Source of the DNA: Saprospiraceae bacterium
GTDB lineage: Bacteria; Bacteroidota; Bacteroidia; Chitinophagales; Saprospiraceae
DNA: 64,000 bases
Assembly (NCBI GenBank): GCA_016722285.1
Contig: JADKGI010000031.1
Location: 1-64,000 of the forward strand
Direction of reading: 5' to 3'
The notes beneath the pieces are model-generated. The model saw only the letters and a program-made list of their open reading frames with translations. It had not been told where the DNA came from and did no database searches. Made by a program: the position numbers and the translations under genes. Shown in pieces: positions 41,565 to 49,917 of this stretch. Within the stretch, counting starts at the first letter, position 1. Every line of letters starts with the position of its first letter.

Positions 41565-42098
41565 TTATTTTACAGCTATTTTGTCAATGCCTTTTATTAT
41601 AGATTGAGATAACTTTTCCAAGCTATCCATATTTTCAGTTTCAACGATAAGATTAAAATATTTTTCTGATTTTTTTAAAAAAGGACCTACGATAAAATCT
41701 GTGGATGAATGGGCTACAATATATTCAAAGTGGGGTAGCATATTTTTGCAAAGTACGATCAAAATGTCAGAGGGTAGATTAATAAATTCTTCTACTTTCT
41801 CACCAAAAGGTACACCGTGCCATTTTATATTTTTATGATTATATGCCGCATAATCCACATTATCCAGAGGAAGTGCGTTGTCGATAAAAGCCAGCGATTT
41901 TATATTTCTATTTCCGGTTCCATTTCCATTTAGTAACTTTTTAAACCGGTGCAAGGACTTGCGATCAGTTTCATTTGTACCATCATAAAGAATGCAAATA
42001 TTTTGTTCCTTATTGATATTAGCCCTGATAGATTCCGGCATATTGTCCTTGACCGTGAAATCGCGATAAAAAAACCACTCCTTAATTTTAGCTATCAT
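41565..42098 (-). CDS. DUF6913 family protein
   Basis: A 177-residue soluble protein typical of Bacteroidota, often found next to dapA. Its sequence (FFYRDFTVKDNMPESIRANI near the start, HGVPFGEKVEEFINLPSDILI and FIVGPFLKKSEKYFNLIVE later) matches the family as I remember it. It starts 13 bases after the accA stop and ends 13 bases before dapA, so the three form a run on the minus strand. Function unknown. Confidence 0.65.
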   Translation of the reverse strand: MIAKIKEWFFYRDFTVKDNMPESIRANINKEQNICILYDGTNETDRKSLHRFKKLLNGNGTGNRNIKSLAFIDNALPLDNVDYAAYNHKNIKWHGVPFGEKVEEFINLPSDILIVLCKNMLPHFEYIVAHSSTDFIVGPFLKKSEKYFNLIVETENMDSLEKLSQSIIKGIDKIAVK

Positions 42099-42111
42099 TT
42101 AACTTACAAAT

Positions 42112-43068
42112 TTAATCTGTAAATGTAAATTTACCCATATTACTGTACTTCTCGATTCGTTGTGTGATCCTCTCTTCAGGATCCATGTTTATCAAACCTG
42201 ACAATTCAGATTTGATATGTGATTTAAGTGTCTTTGCCATCTTTTCAGGATCTGTGTGGGCACCACCTAAGGGTTCTTTAAGAATATCATCAATCAGACC
42301 AAACTCCAACATATGCTCAGGTGTGAGCTTTAAGGCTTCGGCGGCTTCTTCCTTGTGATCCCAGCTCCTCCATAGAATGGATGAGCAGGATTCCGGTGAT
42401 ATAACTGTGTACCAAGTATTTTCCATCATAAACACCTTATCTCCTAATCCAATTCCCAATGCACCTCCTGAAGCACCTTCACCGATAACATAACAAAGGA
42501 TGGTAACTTTCAATTGGGCCATTTCAAAAAGATTTTTTGCAATTGCTTCCGCTTGACCTCGCTCTTCTGCTTCTAACCCAGGATATGCTCCGGGAGTGTC
42601 TATCAGGCAAATGACCGGTATATTGAATTTTTCTGCTATTTTCATCAATCTCAAGGCCTTTCGGTACCCATCCGGGTTTGCCATTCCAAAGTTTCTATAC
42701 TGTCGTAATTTTGTGTTTATTCCTTTTTGATGGCCAATTATGACGACACTTTGTCCATCTATTTTAGCTAAACCACCTATTATGGCCTTATCATCTTTAC
42801 AATATCTGTCACCGTGCAGTTCAGTAAATTTTTTACAAATTTGCTCTATATAAAATAAGGTATATGGTCGTTCAGGATGTCTTGATAACTGAACCCTCTG
42901 CCATCCGGTTAGGTTAGCATAAATATCTTTTTTTGTGTTTTGGATTTTCTTTTCCAATTCCTTGATACTATCTGTCATGTCCACAACACCTTCATCTCCG
43001 ACCTGCTTTAACTTTTCAAGTTGCTCGTAGAGATTTTCAAGAGGTTTTTCAAAATCGAGAAATACCAT
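42112..43068 (-). CDS. accA: Acetyl-CoA carboxylase, carboxyltransferase subunit alpha
   Basis: A 318-residue cytosolic subunit that with AccD transfers the carboxyl group from biotin to acetyl-CoA. Motifs: ARHPERPYT-like SRHPERPYTLFYI, IGGLAKIDGQSVVIIGHQKG, DTPGAYPGLEAEERGQAEAIA, GEGASGGALGIG. Length matches the family. Confidence 0.96.
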   Translation of the reverse strand: MVFLDFEKPLENLYEQLEKLKQVGDEGVVDMTDSIKELEKKIQNTKKDIYANLTGWQRVQLSRHPERPYTLFYIEQICKKFTELHGDRYCKDDKAIIGGLAKIDGQSVVIIGHQKGINTKLRQYRNFGMANPDGYRKALRLMKIAEKFNIPVICLIDTPGAYPGLEAEERGQAEAIAKNLFEMAQLKVTILCYVIGEGASGGALGIGLGDKVFMMENTWYTVISPESCSSILWRSWDHKEEAAEALKLTPEHMLEFGLIDDILKEPLGGAHTDPEKMAKTLKSHIKSELSGLINMDPEERITQRIEKYSNMGKFTFTD

Positions 43069-43183
43069 ATTTGGGTAATATTGTGTTATGTAATTAGTAT
43101 CGGAAGGACAAATTTAACTATCCGGGGCCGGAATGACTTAAATAATGTGTAGAAAAATAAAAATATTTTTTTAGCTAAACTAT

Positions 43184-43213
43184 TTTGACATGATAAAAGT
43201 ATCTATATCTTTG
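43184..43213 (+). promoter_or_regulatory. Promoter of tRNA-Asp
   Basis: TTTG at 43184-43187 and TATCTTTG at 43206-43213 with an 18-base spacer match the Bacteroidota -33/-7 pair closely. The tRNA starts 26 bases after the -7 element. Confidence 0.75.
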
Positions 43214-43239
43214 CGTGACTTTTGAAAGAATGAACATAT

Positions 43240-43313
43240 GGATTGGTAGTTCAGCTGGTTAGAATACATGCCTGTCACGCATGGGGTCGCGGGTTCGAGT
43301 CCCGTCCAGTCCG
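43240..43313 (+). tRNA. tRNA-Asp (anticodon GTC)
   Basis: A 74-base gene. Acceptor arms GGATTGG/CCAGTCC, anticodon stem CATGC/GCATG around loop CTGTCAC (anticodon GTC), T arm GCGGGTTCGAGTCCCGT with TTCGAGTC. No CCA is encoded (GC then AAAA follow). The integrase gene is about 390 bases downstream on the same strand. Confidence 0.96.
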
Positions 43314-43321
43314 CAAAACAT

Positions 43322-43360
43322 AACGCCAAATAGAAGTAAAATTCTGTTTGGCGTTTGTTT
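43322..43360 (+). terminator. Terminator of tRNA-Asp
   Basis: Stem AACGCCAAA (43322-43330) with TTTGGCGTT (43347-43355), followed by TGTTTTTC. Confidence 0.8.
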
Positions 43361-43417
43361 TTCAAGGAGTTATGTATGGTCAAATGCTTAAATTGATGTT
43401 TTTTGAACTAAATTTAA

Positions 43418-43603
43418 TGCGACAATACAGCGACATTACCCACAAATACCCATTATTTGCGACAATCTTGCGACAATCAAAATTTAAAAATAGCTGTCGC
43501 AAATGTTATTCGCAGCTATTTGGGGGATTCTTGAATCAAAACTACCTTATTATATGCGACAGTTTGCGACAAGTGATACTAAATAGGTTTGTTATCTGCG
43601 ACA
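43418..43603 (+). repeat. Cluster of TGCGACA-type repeats, putative integrase arm sites
   Basis: Seven direct copies of TGCGACA (43418, 43458, 43469, 43555, 43565, 43597, and AGCGACA at 43429) and one inverted TGTCGCA at 43495 fall within 186 bases between tRNA-Asp and the integrase gene. Short repeats in this position fit arm-type binding sites of a tyrosine recombinase. Confidence 0.55.
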
Positions 43604-43706
43604 ACCTGAAGGTCAAAAACTGATTTCTTGCAACAATTCTTCATTTTACAGCCGCTGCATGGCAACAGGAAAATATTTTTTCACGTTTTAAAACCATGCT
43701 ATACAA

Positions 43707-44971
43707 ATGAAAAAGTTAGAACTTCTTAAAGTTACTTTTATCCTAAGATCGGATAAAAAAGATACCGGGGCATCACCGGTGCTTATGCAGATTTACCTGA
43801 ATGGTAGGCGAGCTTATATTGGTACCGGATACAAGGCCAATTTTTCTGAATGGGATTCAGAAAATGGTAAGTACAGAGGGAATAGTGCAAAAATCCTGAC
43901 CATGAATGAATACATGGACAGGCTAAAAATGGATGTCATCCGGATGTATAACGAAATGAAATCACAAAATCTGGATGTGACAGTTGATGACTTAAGACGA
44001 AAGTTGAAAGGTGAAGAAGAAAAGCAATCCAAAACATTGCTTGAAGTTTGTGAAGTGTATAATGAAAAGTATTCTTCACTTGTCGGAATAGAAATTGAAA
44101 AAGATACCTTCAGGAGGTATGGCGCTTTCAAAACTAAGATTGGTGCCTTTATTAAGTATAGTTTTAAATCAAAAGATATCCTACTTACGGATTTGAAATA
44201 TTCATTTGCAATCGAGTATGAGCATTATTTAAAAACTGAAGCGAAGCTACATCAAAATACTTTAGTTAAATACATGCAATATCTGATCCGTGTAGTTGAC
44301 TTTGCAGTAAAATATGAATGGGTTGAAAAAATATTTTGGCAGGGCATAAATGTTCAGTCAAAGAAACTAAGAGAGAATATTTGACTGGGGCAGAGTTGCA
44401 AAGACTCATTGAAAAAGAGATCACATTACCAAGGCTAAGTGAAGTACGAGATTGTTTTGTATTTTGCTGCTACACAGGGTATGCCTATAAAGATGCTACT
44501 CAACTGACGCCTGAACATATAGGAACCGGCATCAATGGAAAAAATTGGATATACACATCAAGACAGAAAAATGACAACGTTAGTAACGTGCCACTCCTGG
44601 AGCCTGCACTAGAGATCATTGATAAATATAAAGAACATCCTATCTGCGTAAGTAAAAACAGATTGTTACCTATGAAGAGCAATCAGAAGCTTAACTCATA
44701 CTTGAAGGAAATTGCTGATATTTGTGAAATTAAAAAACCATTAACCACACACATTGCCAGACACACGTTTGCAACTACTGTCCTATTGGCCAATGGTGTG
44801 AGCATGGAAGCTACCAGCAAAATGCTTGGACATAGCAGTATTAAAACTACCCAGATATATGGCAAGATTGTGGAGAGCAGAGTAGGAGCTGAGATGGACC
44901 AGCTTAGCGAAAAACTGTTTGCATCGAAAAAGGCAGTTATTAAAAAGACGGATATCAAAAAGGCAAAATAG
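43707..44971 (+). CDS. Tyrosine recombinase/integrase (frameshifted)
   Basis: Bacteroidota-type integrase. The arm-binding N-terminus is LLKVTFILRSDKKDTGASPVLMQIYLNGRR (residues about 6-35), then the SAM-like core-binding domain (to about residue 215). The catalytic domain in 44336-44971 has RDCFVFCCYTGYAYKDA (Arg), HIARHTFAT (H-x-x-R), LGHSSIKTTQIYGKI (His, Tyr). The two parts are in different frames; one more A in the run 44326-44331 restores VEKNILAGHKCSVKETK. Probably drives integration at the adjacent tRNA-Asp. Confidence 0.9.
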
Positions 44972-44997
44972 TATTTCCGCATTATGTTATAATATTA

Positions 44998-45025
44998 AAA
45001 GCAGTCCAGAGACTGCTTTTTTTTT
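44998..45025 (+). terminator. Terminator of the integrase gene
   Basis: GCAGTC (45001-45006), loop CAGA, GACTGC (45011-45016), then nine T bases. Confidence 0.85.
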
Positions 45026-45159
45026 GATGCTCCAATGGCAAAAATGTTAAAGGGTTTAATTAATATACAAAAAATCAAACCAGTATCGTTTTACGATTTA
45101 GCACCCACGGAAATGAGAAATCCAAATATTATGCAAATTAGTAAATCAAATATGAAAGT

Positions 45160-45933
45160 ATGCTATTGCAAAAGCTACAAGGGTGCGTGCAAGATTTTGA
45201 CACCAAGTGTCAGGGTTACCGCCATGTAAGCAAGTTGCCAATAGAGGTTATCAAAGAAAGAATGGGTTTTATCAAAACTATTATTAACGAACTCCAAGAA
45301 GAAGAGGACAAATATACATTCCAAGAGAAAGAAGAAGAAATACAATACTATAAAACTGATAAACCGGAGCTCACAAGGTATTTTTACTATTACAAGAAAT
45401 TACTTAATATTGAAGCAAGAAGGCCATTTGGGGATAAAGATTACTATCAGGAAGCCTTGAAACAATTAAAAAATGATTCCTTAAATATCATTGATGATAT
45501 CGTGTATTTTAGAATGCAGGATTCAGATAGTGATGAAGAATGGTTTGTCAGGAATTCTACTAAGGTGGATATAATTGCTATTATTATTTCCTCTGAAATG
45601 ATTGAAAAGTATCTGGAAATCTGTCTTGGTCAATCTGATGGAAATCAATTTACCCCAATGTTTCTTTTGGAGTGGACAAGGCCCAAAATAGAATATGTAG
45701 AATTAGTGAACTCTTGTAATCTGATCGGATGTTTTAACAATGGAAAAGCAAGTTTAGATGAAATACATAGAACCATGAGTCATTTTTGGGGCGTTGAGAT
45801 TAATGATATTCATATCTATACCTACGAGTTGTACAGGAGAAGGGATCCCGGCAAATTTGCTATGGAATGTAATGAGATTTTGAAAGAAAAGAAACAGGAG
45901 CTTATTAATAAACGGTTTAGTAAGGGTCGATAA
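45160..45933 (+). CDS. RteC-like protein
   Basis: A 257-residue soluble protein. The segment KPELTRYFYYYKKLLNIEARRP, EEWFVRNSTKVDIIAIIISS, then WTRPKIEYVELVNSCNLIGCFNNGKASLDEI and FWGVEINDIHIYTYELYRRR near the C-terminus are the RteC family pattern. In CTnDOT, RteC activates excision genes. Together with the integrase next to it this supports an integrative element, but RteC-like proteins also occur beside immobile integrases. The start is uncertain. Confidence 0.8.
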   Translation: MLLQKLQGCVQDFDTKCQGYRHVSKLPIEVIKERMGFIKTIINELQEEEDKYTFQEKEEEIQYYKTDKPELTRYFYYYKKLLNIEARRPFGDKDYYQEALKQLKNDSLNIIDDIVYFRMQDSDSDEEWFVRNSTKVDIIAIIISSEMIEKYLEICLGQSDGNQFTPMFLLEWTRPKIEYVELVNSCNLIGCFNNGKASLDEIHRTMSHFWGVEINDIHIYTYELYRRRDPGKFAMECNEILKEKKQELINKRFSKGR

Positions 45934-45935
45934 AT

Positions 45936-46133
45936 TTAGGAAATTAATTTACATACCACTTCTTCATTGATTCCGATATACTCACAAAACTCCTGGACAG
46001 TGACTACCTGATGCTTTTCCTTATTGTAATGGGTACGAATATTTTTGAGTAACTGCCAGGATGATCGGTAGCTCTTACCTGTGATGAGGGCGATGTCTTT
46101 TGGATAGATGATGACTTTAGAAAACTTACTCAT
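45936..46133 (-). CDS. Small putative DNA-binding protein
   Basis: A 65-residue protein with a possible helix-turn-helix (YPKDIALITGKSYRSSWQLLKNIR and TVQEFCEYIGINEEVV). Such short proteins occur commonly in Bacteroidota mobile DNA. It ends two bases from the RteC-like stop, convergent. Confidence 0.5.
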   Translation of the reverse strand: MSKFSKVIIYPKDIALITGKSYRSSWQLLKNIRTHYNKEKHQVVTVQEFCEYIGINEEVVCKLIS

Positions 46134-46418
46134 TTTTTACTGAATTATAAAATCAATATCAGTGGCCAGTGGCATAAGGTATCTATGGCTTATCTATAGG
46201 GAAGCTATGGATATGCCCTATGCATAAAGTATTGCTATTTGAGTGGGTATCGAAAGCCGGTATTTATTATAACAAATAACGGCCATAAGTGCAATTCTCA
46301 TATTTTTCTTTAAAAATCCAGTGCAAAGATATATGAAAAAAATGAATAATATATGTCATTTATTACTATTAATGATTCGGTGTGATGCCCAGTGATGGAA
46401 GAGCATGAAGGAAGGTAA

Positions 46419-46426
46419 TATCTTTG
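46419..46426 (+). promoter_or_regulatory. -7 element of the DUF5675 cassette
   Basis: TATCTTTG matches TAnnTTTG, 32 bases before the start codon at 46459. No good -33 partner seen. The rest of 46134-46458 shows no gene. Confidence 0.5.
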
Positions 46427-46458
46427 GTATATTATTTAACTTTTAAAAAAGAAAAGTT

Positions 46459-47211
46459 ATGGCAAGACAAGGTGGTTTGCTGAAGGTTGTGGGGAAGCTC
46501 GATGACCTTTCATTTTACAAAAGTGCTGATGGATTCCTGGTAAGGACCAAAGGCGGAGTGTCGGCAGACAGGATCAATTCAGATCCTACGTTTCAAAGGA
46601 CTCGAGAGAATAATGCGGAATTTGGCATGTCAGCAGCTGCAGGAAAGCTGTTGAGAACATCAGTCAGAAATCTGATGATGACGGCCAGTGACAATCGGGT
46701 GACCGCACGATTGACCAGGCTGATGACCGATGTCAAAAATCTGGATGCTGCCAATGAAAGAGGTGAAAGACATGTGCATGAGGGATTTGATTTGGTGGAA
46801 GGCAAAGCTGTGTTGAAAGGATTTAACTTTAACAATCGTGCTGTATTGAGTGGGATTTTGTTCAAAAGTTATGCACTCAATACTACGACTGGTGAGCTGG
46901 ATATCAATGGTTTAGTTCCAACTTTGGATGTGGTAAGTGCACCTGGTGCAACTCACTTATCTATCAAATCAGGCTGGACAAAGATTGATTTCGGCAGTGG
47001 AGAATTTGAAACTTCTATCAGTAATACGGTCAACCTTCCGGTTAATGCCAGTTCATCCGATGTGAATTTGGTTCATGCTGCAGCTCCATCGTTGGCAACT
47101 GGTATTCATGTGTTTGCATTGCAAATGGAATTTTACCAGGAAGTGAATGGTACACAGTATTCATTGAAGAATGGAGGTTATAATTCATTGGCGGTGATTG
47201 AGGTGGTGTAA
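46459..47211 (+). CDS. Cassette protein of about 250 residues, unknown
   Basis: N-terminus MARQGGLLKVVGKLDDLSFYKSADGFLVRTKGGV, then a helix-rich part (residues about 50-100) and a beta-rich, Ser/Asn/Val-rich C-terminal half. A similar gene ahead of a DUF5675 gene is, as far as I recall, frequent in Bacteroidota. The N-terminal glycine-rich motif and the beta-rich C-terminus resemble phage structural proteins, but no family is identified. Confidence 0.65.
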   Translation: MARQGGLLKVVGKLDDLSFYKSADGFLVRTKGGVSADRINSDPTFQRTRENNAEFGMSAAAGKLLRTSVRNLMMTASDNRVTARLTRLMTDVKNLDAANERGERHVHEGFDLVEGKAVLKGFNFNNRAVLSGILFKSYALNTTTGELDINGLVPTLDVVSAPGATHLSIKSGWTKIDFGSGEFETSISNTVNLPVNASSSDVNLVHAAAPSLATGIHVFALQMEFYQEVNGTQYSLKNGGYNSLAVIEVV

Positions 47212-47236
47212 GCATTTGGTTTTACTCATCCCCTAA

Positions 47237-47257
47237 CCCCTTCTCTTAAAGAAGGGG
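47237..47257. repeat. Short hairpin in cassette
   Basis: CCCCTTCT, loop CTTAA, AGAAGGGG; part of the widespread CCCTAACCCC-type short palindromes. Confidence 0.6.
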
Positions 47258-47314
47258 GACTGATGGGTAAAGGACTTGCTGCAGTGAATGGTTTAATTTT
47301 CTAAAAATTATGAG

Positions 47315-47728
47315 ATGGTAATTGAGCTTCAAAGGTTGTATCGGGATGGCTGGACAGATGGGATGATTTTTATCCAAGGCATCTTACTGTGTCGGAGTAT
47401 TGAATTGAAATGGGCCAATAATGAGCGGAATGTATCGTGTGTGCCGGAGGGAGTTTATCAAGTGGTCATCATTCAACATCCGAAATTCAGTGAGTGTCTG
47501 CAGATAAATGGGGTGAAAGGCAGATCAGGTATCCTGGTACATGTGGCCAATGATGCTCAGAAGGAACTCCGGGGCTGTATAGCTCCGGTGTTCTCTTTGA
47601 CAGGAAATGGTAAAGGGCAACATTCCAGATTGGCATTGAGCTATGTCATTGAAAATCTGCGAATTAGTGGAGAGAAGGAACATTATTTAAAAATCAGTTC
47701 CGGTAATACTCACCCCCGCCTCTCTTAA
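47315..47728 (+). CDS. DUF5675 family protein
   Basis: A 137-residue protein with the DUF5675 pattern LQRLYRDGWTDGMIF, SCVPEGVYQV, KGRSGILVHVANDAQKELRGCIAPV. A His (HVAN) and a Cys (GCI) are placed as in YkuD-type L,D-transpeptidases, which is suggestive but not proof of a cell-wall role. It is the second gene of a four-gene cassette; a hairpin overlaps its 3' end. Confidence 0.8.
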   Translation: MVIELQRLYRDGWTDGMIFIQGILLCRSIELKWANNERNVSCVPEGVYQVVIIQHPKFSECLQINGVKGRSGILVHVANDAQKELRGCIAPVFSLTGNGKGQHSRLALSYVIENLRISGEKEHYLKISSGNTHPRLS

Positions 47729-47736
47729 AAGAGAGG
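47719..47736. repeat. Short hairpin overlapping DUF5675 3' end
   Basis: CCTCTC, loop TTAAAA, GAGAGG. Similar in kind to the 47237 hairpin, again between two cassette genes. Confidence 0.55.
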
Positions 47737-47753
47737 AGCTAATGTAGTGTTCC

Positions 47754-48044
47754 ATGAGTGAATTACTGGAATCAAAAATCAAGAATATGGGTAAAATCAT
47801 AGATAGGGCAAAGGCACCGACGCCAAAGTTTTTTAGGGTGCTGCGAAATATTGGGTTGATCATGGCAGGTGTGGGTACGGTATTACTGACTGCACCAGTA
47901 TCGCTTCCTGCAGCTGTGGTGACGATCGGTGGATACCTTGTCACAGCAGGAGGTGTGGCTACGGCTGTAAGTCAGTTTACCAATATCACAGATGATGTAA
48001 TCGGGCAAAAGGGAGAAGGAGGTATCGATGGGAATTCACCATAG
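47754..48044 (+). CDS. Small membrane protein of DUF5675 cassette
   Basis: A 96-residue protein: charged N-terminus, then two hydrophobic segments (about residues 28-58 and 61-76, rich in Gly, Ala, Val). Its 3' end overlaps the next gene by 17 bases. The size and topology are holin-like; this is inference. Confidence 0.6.
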   Translation: MSELLESKIKNMGKIIDRAKAPTPKFFRVLRNIGLIMAGVGTVLLTAPVSLPAAVVTIGGYLVTAGGVATAVSQFTNITDDVIGQKGEGGIDGNSP

Positions 48045-48213
48045 TGACCAAGCCATGGGTACGCTCGGTGGTACCGTGATCGCATTCATCGGCATTGTTG
48101 ATGGCAGTGATATTCTGAAGACCGGAATTCTGGCGTGTGTTGGTGCGATGGTGAGTTTTGGTGTGTCGAAGGGATTGCATAAGTTGTGGCCACCGGAAAA
48201 GCCTAAGGATTAG
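48028..48213 (+). CDS. Second small membrane protein of DUF5675 cassette
   Basis: A 61-residue protein with two hydrophobic segments (about residues 12-24 and 32-45) and a charged tail ending PEKPKD. The 17-base overlap with the preceding gene indicates translational coupling. Holin-like by topology only. Confidence 0.6.
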   Translation: MGIHHSDQAMGTLGGTVIAFIGIVDGSDILKTGILACVGAMVSFGVSKGLHKLWPPEKPKD

Positions 48214-48269
48214 GGAAGGTTAACATTAAGATTGAGTTTAAGAAAGGTTTTGGTTATTTGCATGGGTTA

Positions 48270-48301
48270 GGCTCTGGACGCTGGTTCAGGGCCTTTTTTT
48301 T
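48270..48301 (+). terminator. Terminator of DUF5675 cassette
   Basis: GGCTCTG (48270-48276) with CAGGGCC (48287-48293), then eight T bases. With the promoter motif at 46419 it bounds an independent unit of four genes. Confidence 0.8.
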
Positions 48302-48330
48302 GTCGAACAGAACTTATTATGCTGTAAATT

Positions 48331-48783
48331 TTACATTTTTCTCAATCTATCTCTAAGCATTGAAATTTGTGCAAAACTATATACGTTGTCAAAACCTTTG
48401 TTTGATAAACCATTTTGCAATTTAAGATCACCTGTCCAAAGAATTGCTTCTAAATATTTACTAAGGGCTAAAAAGGGGACATCATTACTATCAATTTCTT
48501 TCAAAATATGTATTGATTCAGTCCAAATTTCAAAAGGGATAAGTTCTTCATGAACAAAAGTTATTTGATCGAAAACAATATATTTAATTTCTTCTAATTC
48601 AAATTCTTGCAGTTGAGATAGTTTAAGTAATTTTCCTTTGTGCTTTTCGATCTCCATTCTTAAAAATGAAGGTGCATAAAATTCGAAACAATCACCAGAA
48701 TTAAAGAGAAATTCGGCAATACTATTTGCTGGATTTAATAACGAGCTAAAAACTATATTGGTATCAACAATAATTTTAATCAT
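48331..48783 (-). CDS. PIN-domain toxin
   Basis: A 150-residue PIN nuclease: MIKIIVDTNIVFSSLL (first acidic residue), EIDSNDVPFLALSKYLEA and WTGDLKLQNGL supply the other acidic residues. Overlaps the upstream antitoxin gene by 4 bases. Family members cleave RNA or tRNA and are held inactive by the antitoxin. Confidence 0.85.
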   Translation of the reverse strand: MIKIIVDTNIVFSSLLNPANSIAEFLFNSGDCFEFYAPSFLRMEIEKHKGKLLKLSQLQEFELEEIKYIVFDQITFVHEELIPFEIWTESIHILKEIDSNDVPFLALSKYLEAILWTGDLKLQNGLSNKGFDNVYSFAQISMLRDRLRKM

Positions 48784-48998
48784 TGCTTAGTCTCAAATCT
48801 AGCTTTATTTTCATTCCACCAATTTGTTGAAATTTCTTTGGCTAGAACGTCAATATCGCTCTGTGATGCCTTGCTCTTTTTAATTATCTGATAATATCTA
48901 ATGGTGTCAATTATCTTATCAAGGTCAACCTGGCCTAATTGTTCGTTATCGTCATTTATCCTTATTACGATTTCGTTATTTGTTCTCTCAATTACCAT
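48780..48998 (-). CDS. Antitoxin partner of PIN toxin
   Basis: A 72-residue charged protein (IVIRINDDNEQLGQVDLDKIIDTIRYYQIIKKSKAS, ending WWNENKARFETKQ). Family not recognised from motif; the role is inferred from size, order and the 4-base overlap with the PIN gene. Confidence 0.7.
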   Translation of the reverse strand: MVIERTNNEIVIRINDDNEQLGQVDLDKIIDTIRYYQIIKKSKASQSDIDVLAKEISTNWWNENKARFETKQ

Positions 48999-49271
48999 AA
49001 CTGTTAATATATACTACAAAAGTAACGATTTATAAGTAAATTCAGTTCAAAATATACTTTGTTCTAACATTTTAAACAAGCGTACATCGAAAACTATAAT
49101 TATAGAACTTCACATTTATTGGTGGAATTTCGGGAATTTATTCGATATCAAAAAATCTACCAGTGATACAGTACAGTTGGAAAAGAATATCTGCACAGAA
49201 TAACTGGACTGGATATCTATGTACCCTTTTTTATACCAGCACTATTAGATCTTTCAAGTATTTTATAATCT

Positions 49272-49643
49272 TCAATGCTTTAGTTCATAGTCATTAATCA
49301 AAAGTTCAGCTGGGATATGCAAACTTTTGCTAATCTTCCTGATCATATCCAGAGTTAGCCTGCGCTTTCTATTCAGAATTTCTGAAACCCTACTTTTACT
49401 ACCTATGATTTCTACTAAATCCTTATTTCTTAAATCATTGGACTCCATTTTGTATTTTATAACTTCAATGGGATCAGGATTTCTGAAAACTGGCTCGGTT
49501 TCAAATTCGTATTTTTCTATTACCATGACCAGTAACTCCGCTTCATCAAACTCTGCATCTCCTTTTTTGCAATCAAATATTTCTTCCAACCTAGCCAGTG
49601 CTTCTTTGTATTGCGATTCTGTTTTTATTATTTTCCAATTCAT
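49272..49643 (-). CDS. HigA-like XRE-family regulator, apparently solitary
   Basis: A 123-residue protein from the ATG at 49643. The C-terminal helix-turn-helix (LRNKDLVEIIGSKSRVSEILNRKRRLTLDMIRKIS) is XRE/HigA-like, after a family-typical N-terminus (QYKEALARLEEIFDCKKGD). The usual toxin gene (higB) is not found next to it. Confidence 0.75.
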   Translation of the reverse strand: MNWKIIKTESQYKEALARLEEIFDCKKGDAEFDEAELLVMVIEKYEFETEPVFRNPDPIEVIKYKMESNDLRNKDLVEIIGSKSRVSEILNRKRRLTLDMIRKISKSLHIPAELLINDYELKH

Positions 49644-49725
49644 TGTAATTATATTTAAATGGATAATGAAAAGCGGGCTACAATCCATTACTTAATATTT
49701 GTAAAAATAATATTTATAAATATTG

Positions 49726-49917
49726 TTATAATCTTTTTAATCTCATTTTTTGAAAGATATAAATACCAAGTGAGCCAATTATGAAAATTGGATAAAGCAC
49801 ACAAAATATTATGAAGTTTATCTCATAGTAGGACAGGTTCAAAACATTTGCCAGATTGATAATAAAATCCGTACAATATGCGAATACAAAATTTACTAAT
49901 TCTATTAAGTAATTCAT
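49726..49917 (-). CDS. Small membrane protein, unknown
   Basis: A 63-residue protein with two hydrophobic segments (about 5-25 and 33-57) ending in basic KMRLKRL. It overlaps the upstream membrane gene by 4 bases (ATGA), so the two are translationally coupled. Family unknown. Confidence 0.55.
   Translation of the reverse strand: MNYLIELVNFVFAYCTDFIINLANVLNLSYYEINFIIFCVLYPIFIIGSLGIYIFQKMRLKRL

Noticed and set aside
43418..43603. CRISPR-like spacing of TGCGACA repeats
   Set aside because: Units are only 7 bases, unevenly spaced (10-60 bases) and one is inverted, and no cas genes are near.
43348..43623. 91-codon plus-strand open frame between tRNA-Asp and the integrase
   Set aside because: It overlaps the terminator and the TGCGACA repeats, has no protein-like composition and is better read as attachment-region DNA.
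45035..45229. 64-codon frame before the RteC-like gene
   Set aside because: It overlaps the RteC-like gene in another frame and shows no recognisable motif; a true upstream start of the RteC-like gene through an indel remains possible.
48214..48330. attR site formed by a duplicated tRNA-Asp 3' end
   Set aside because: No copy of the tRNA 3' end was seen here or elsewhere to the right in the window, so the element's right boundary is not set.
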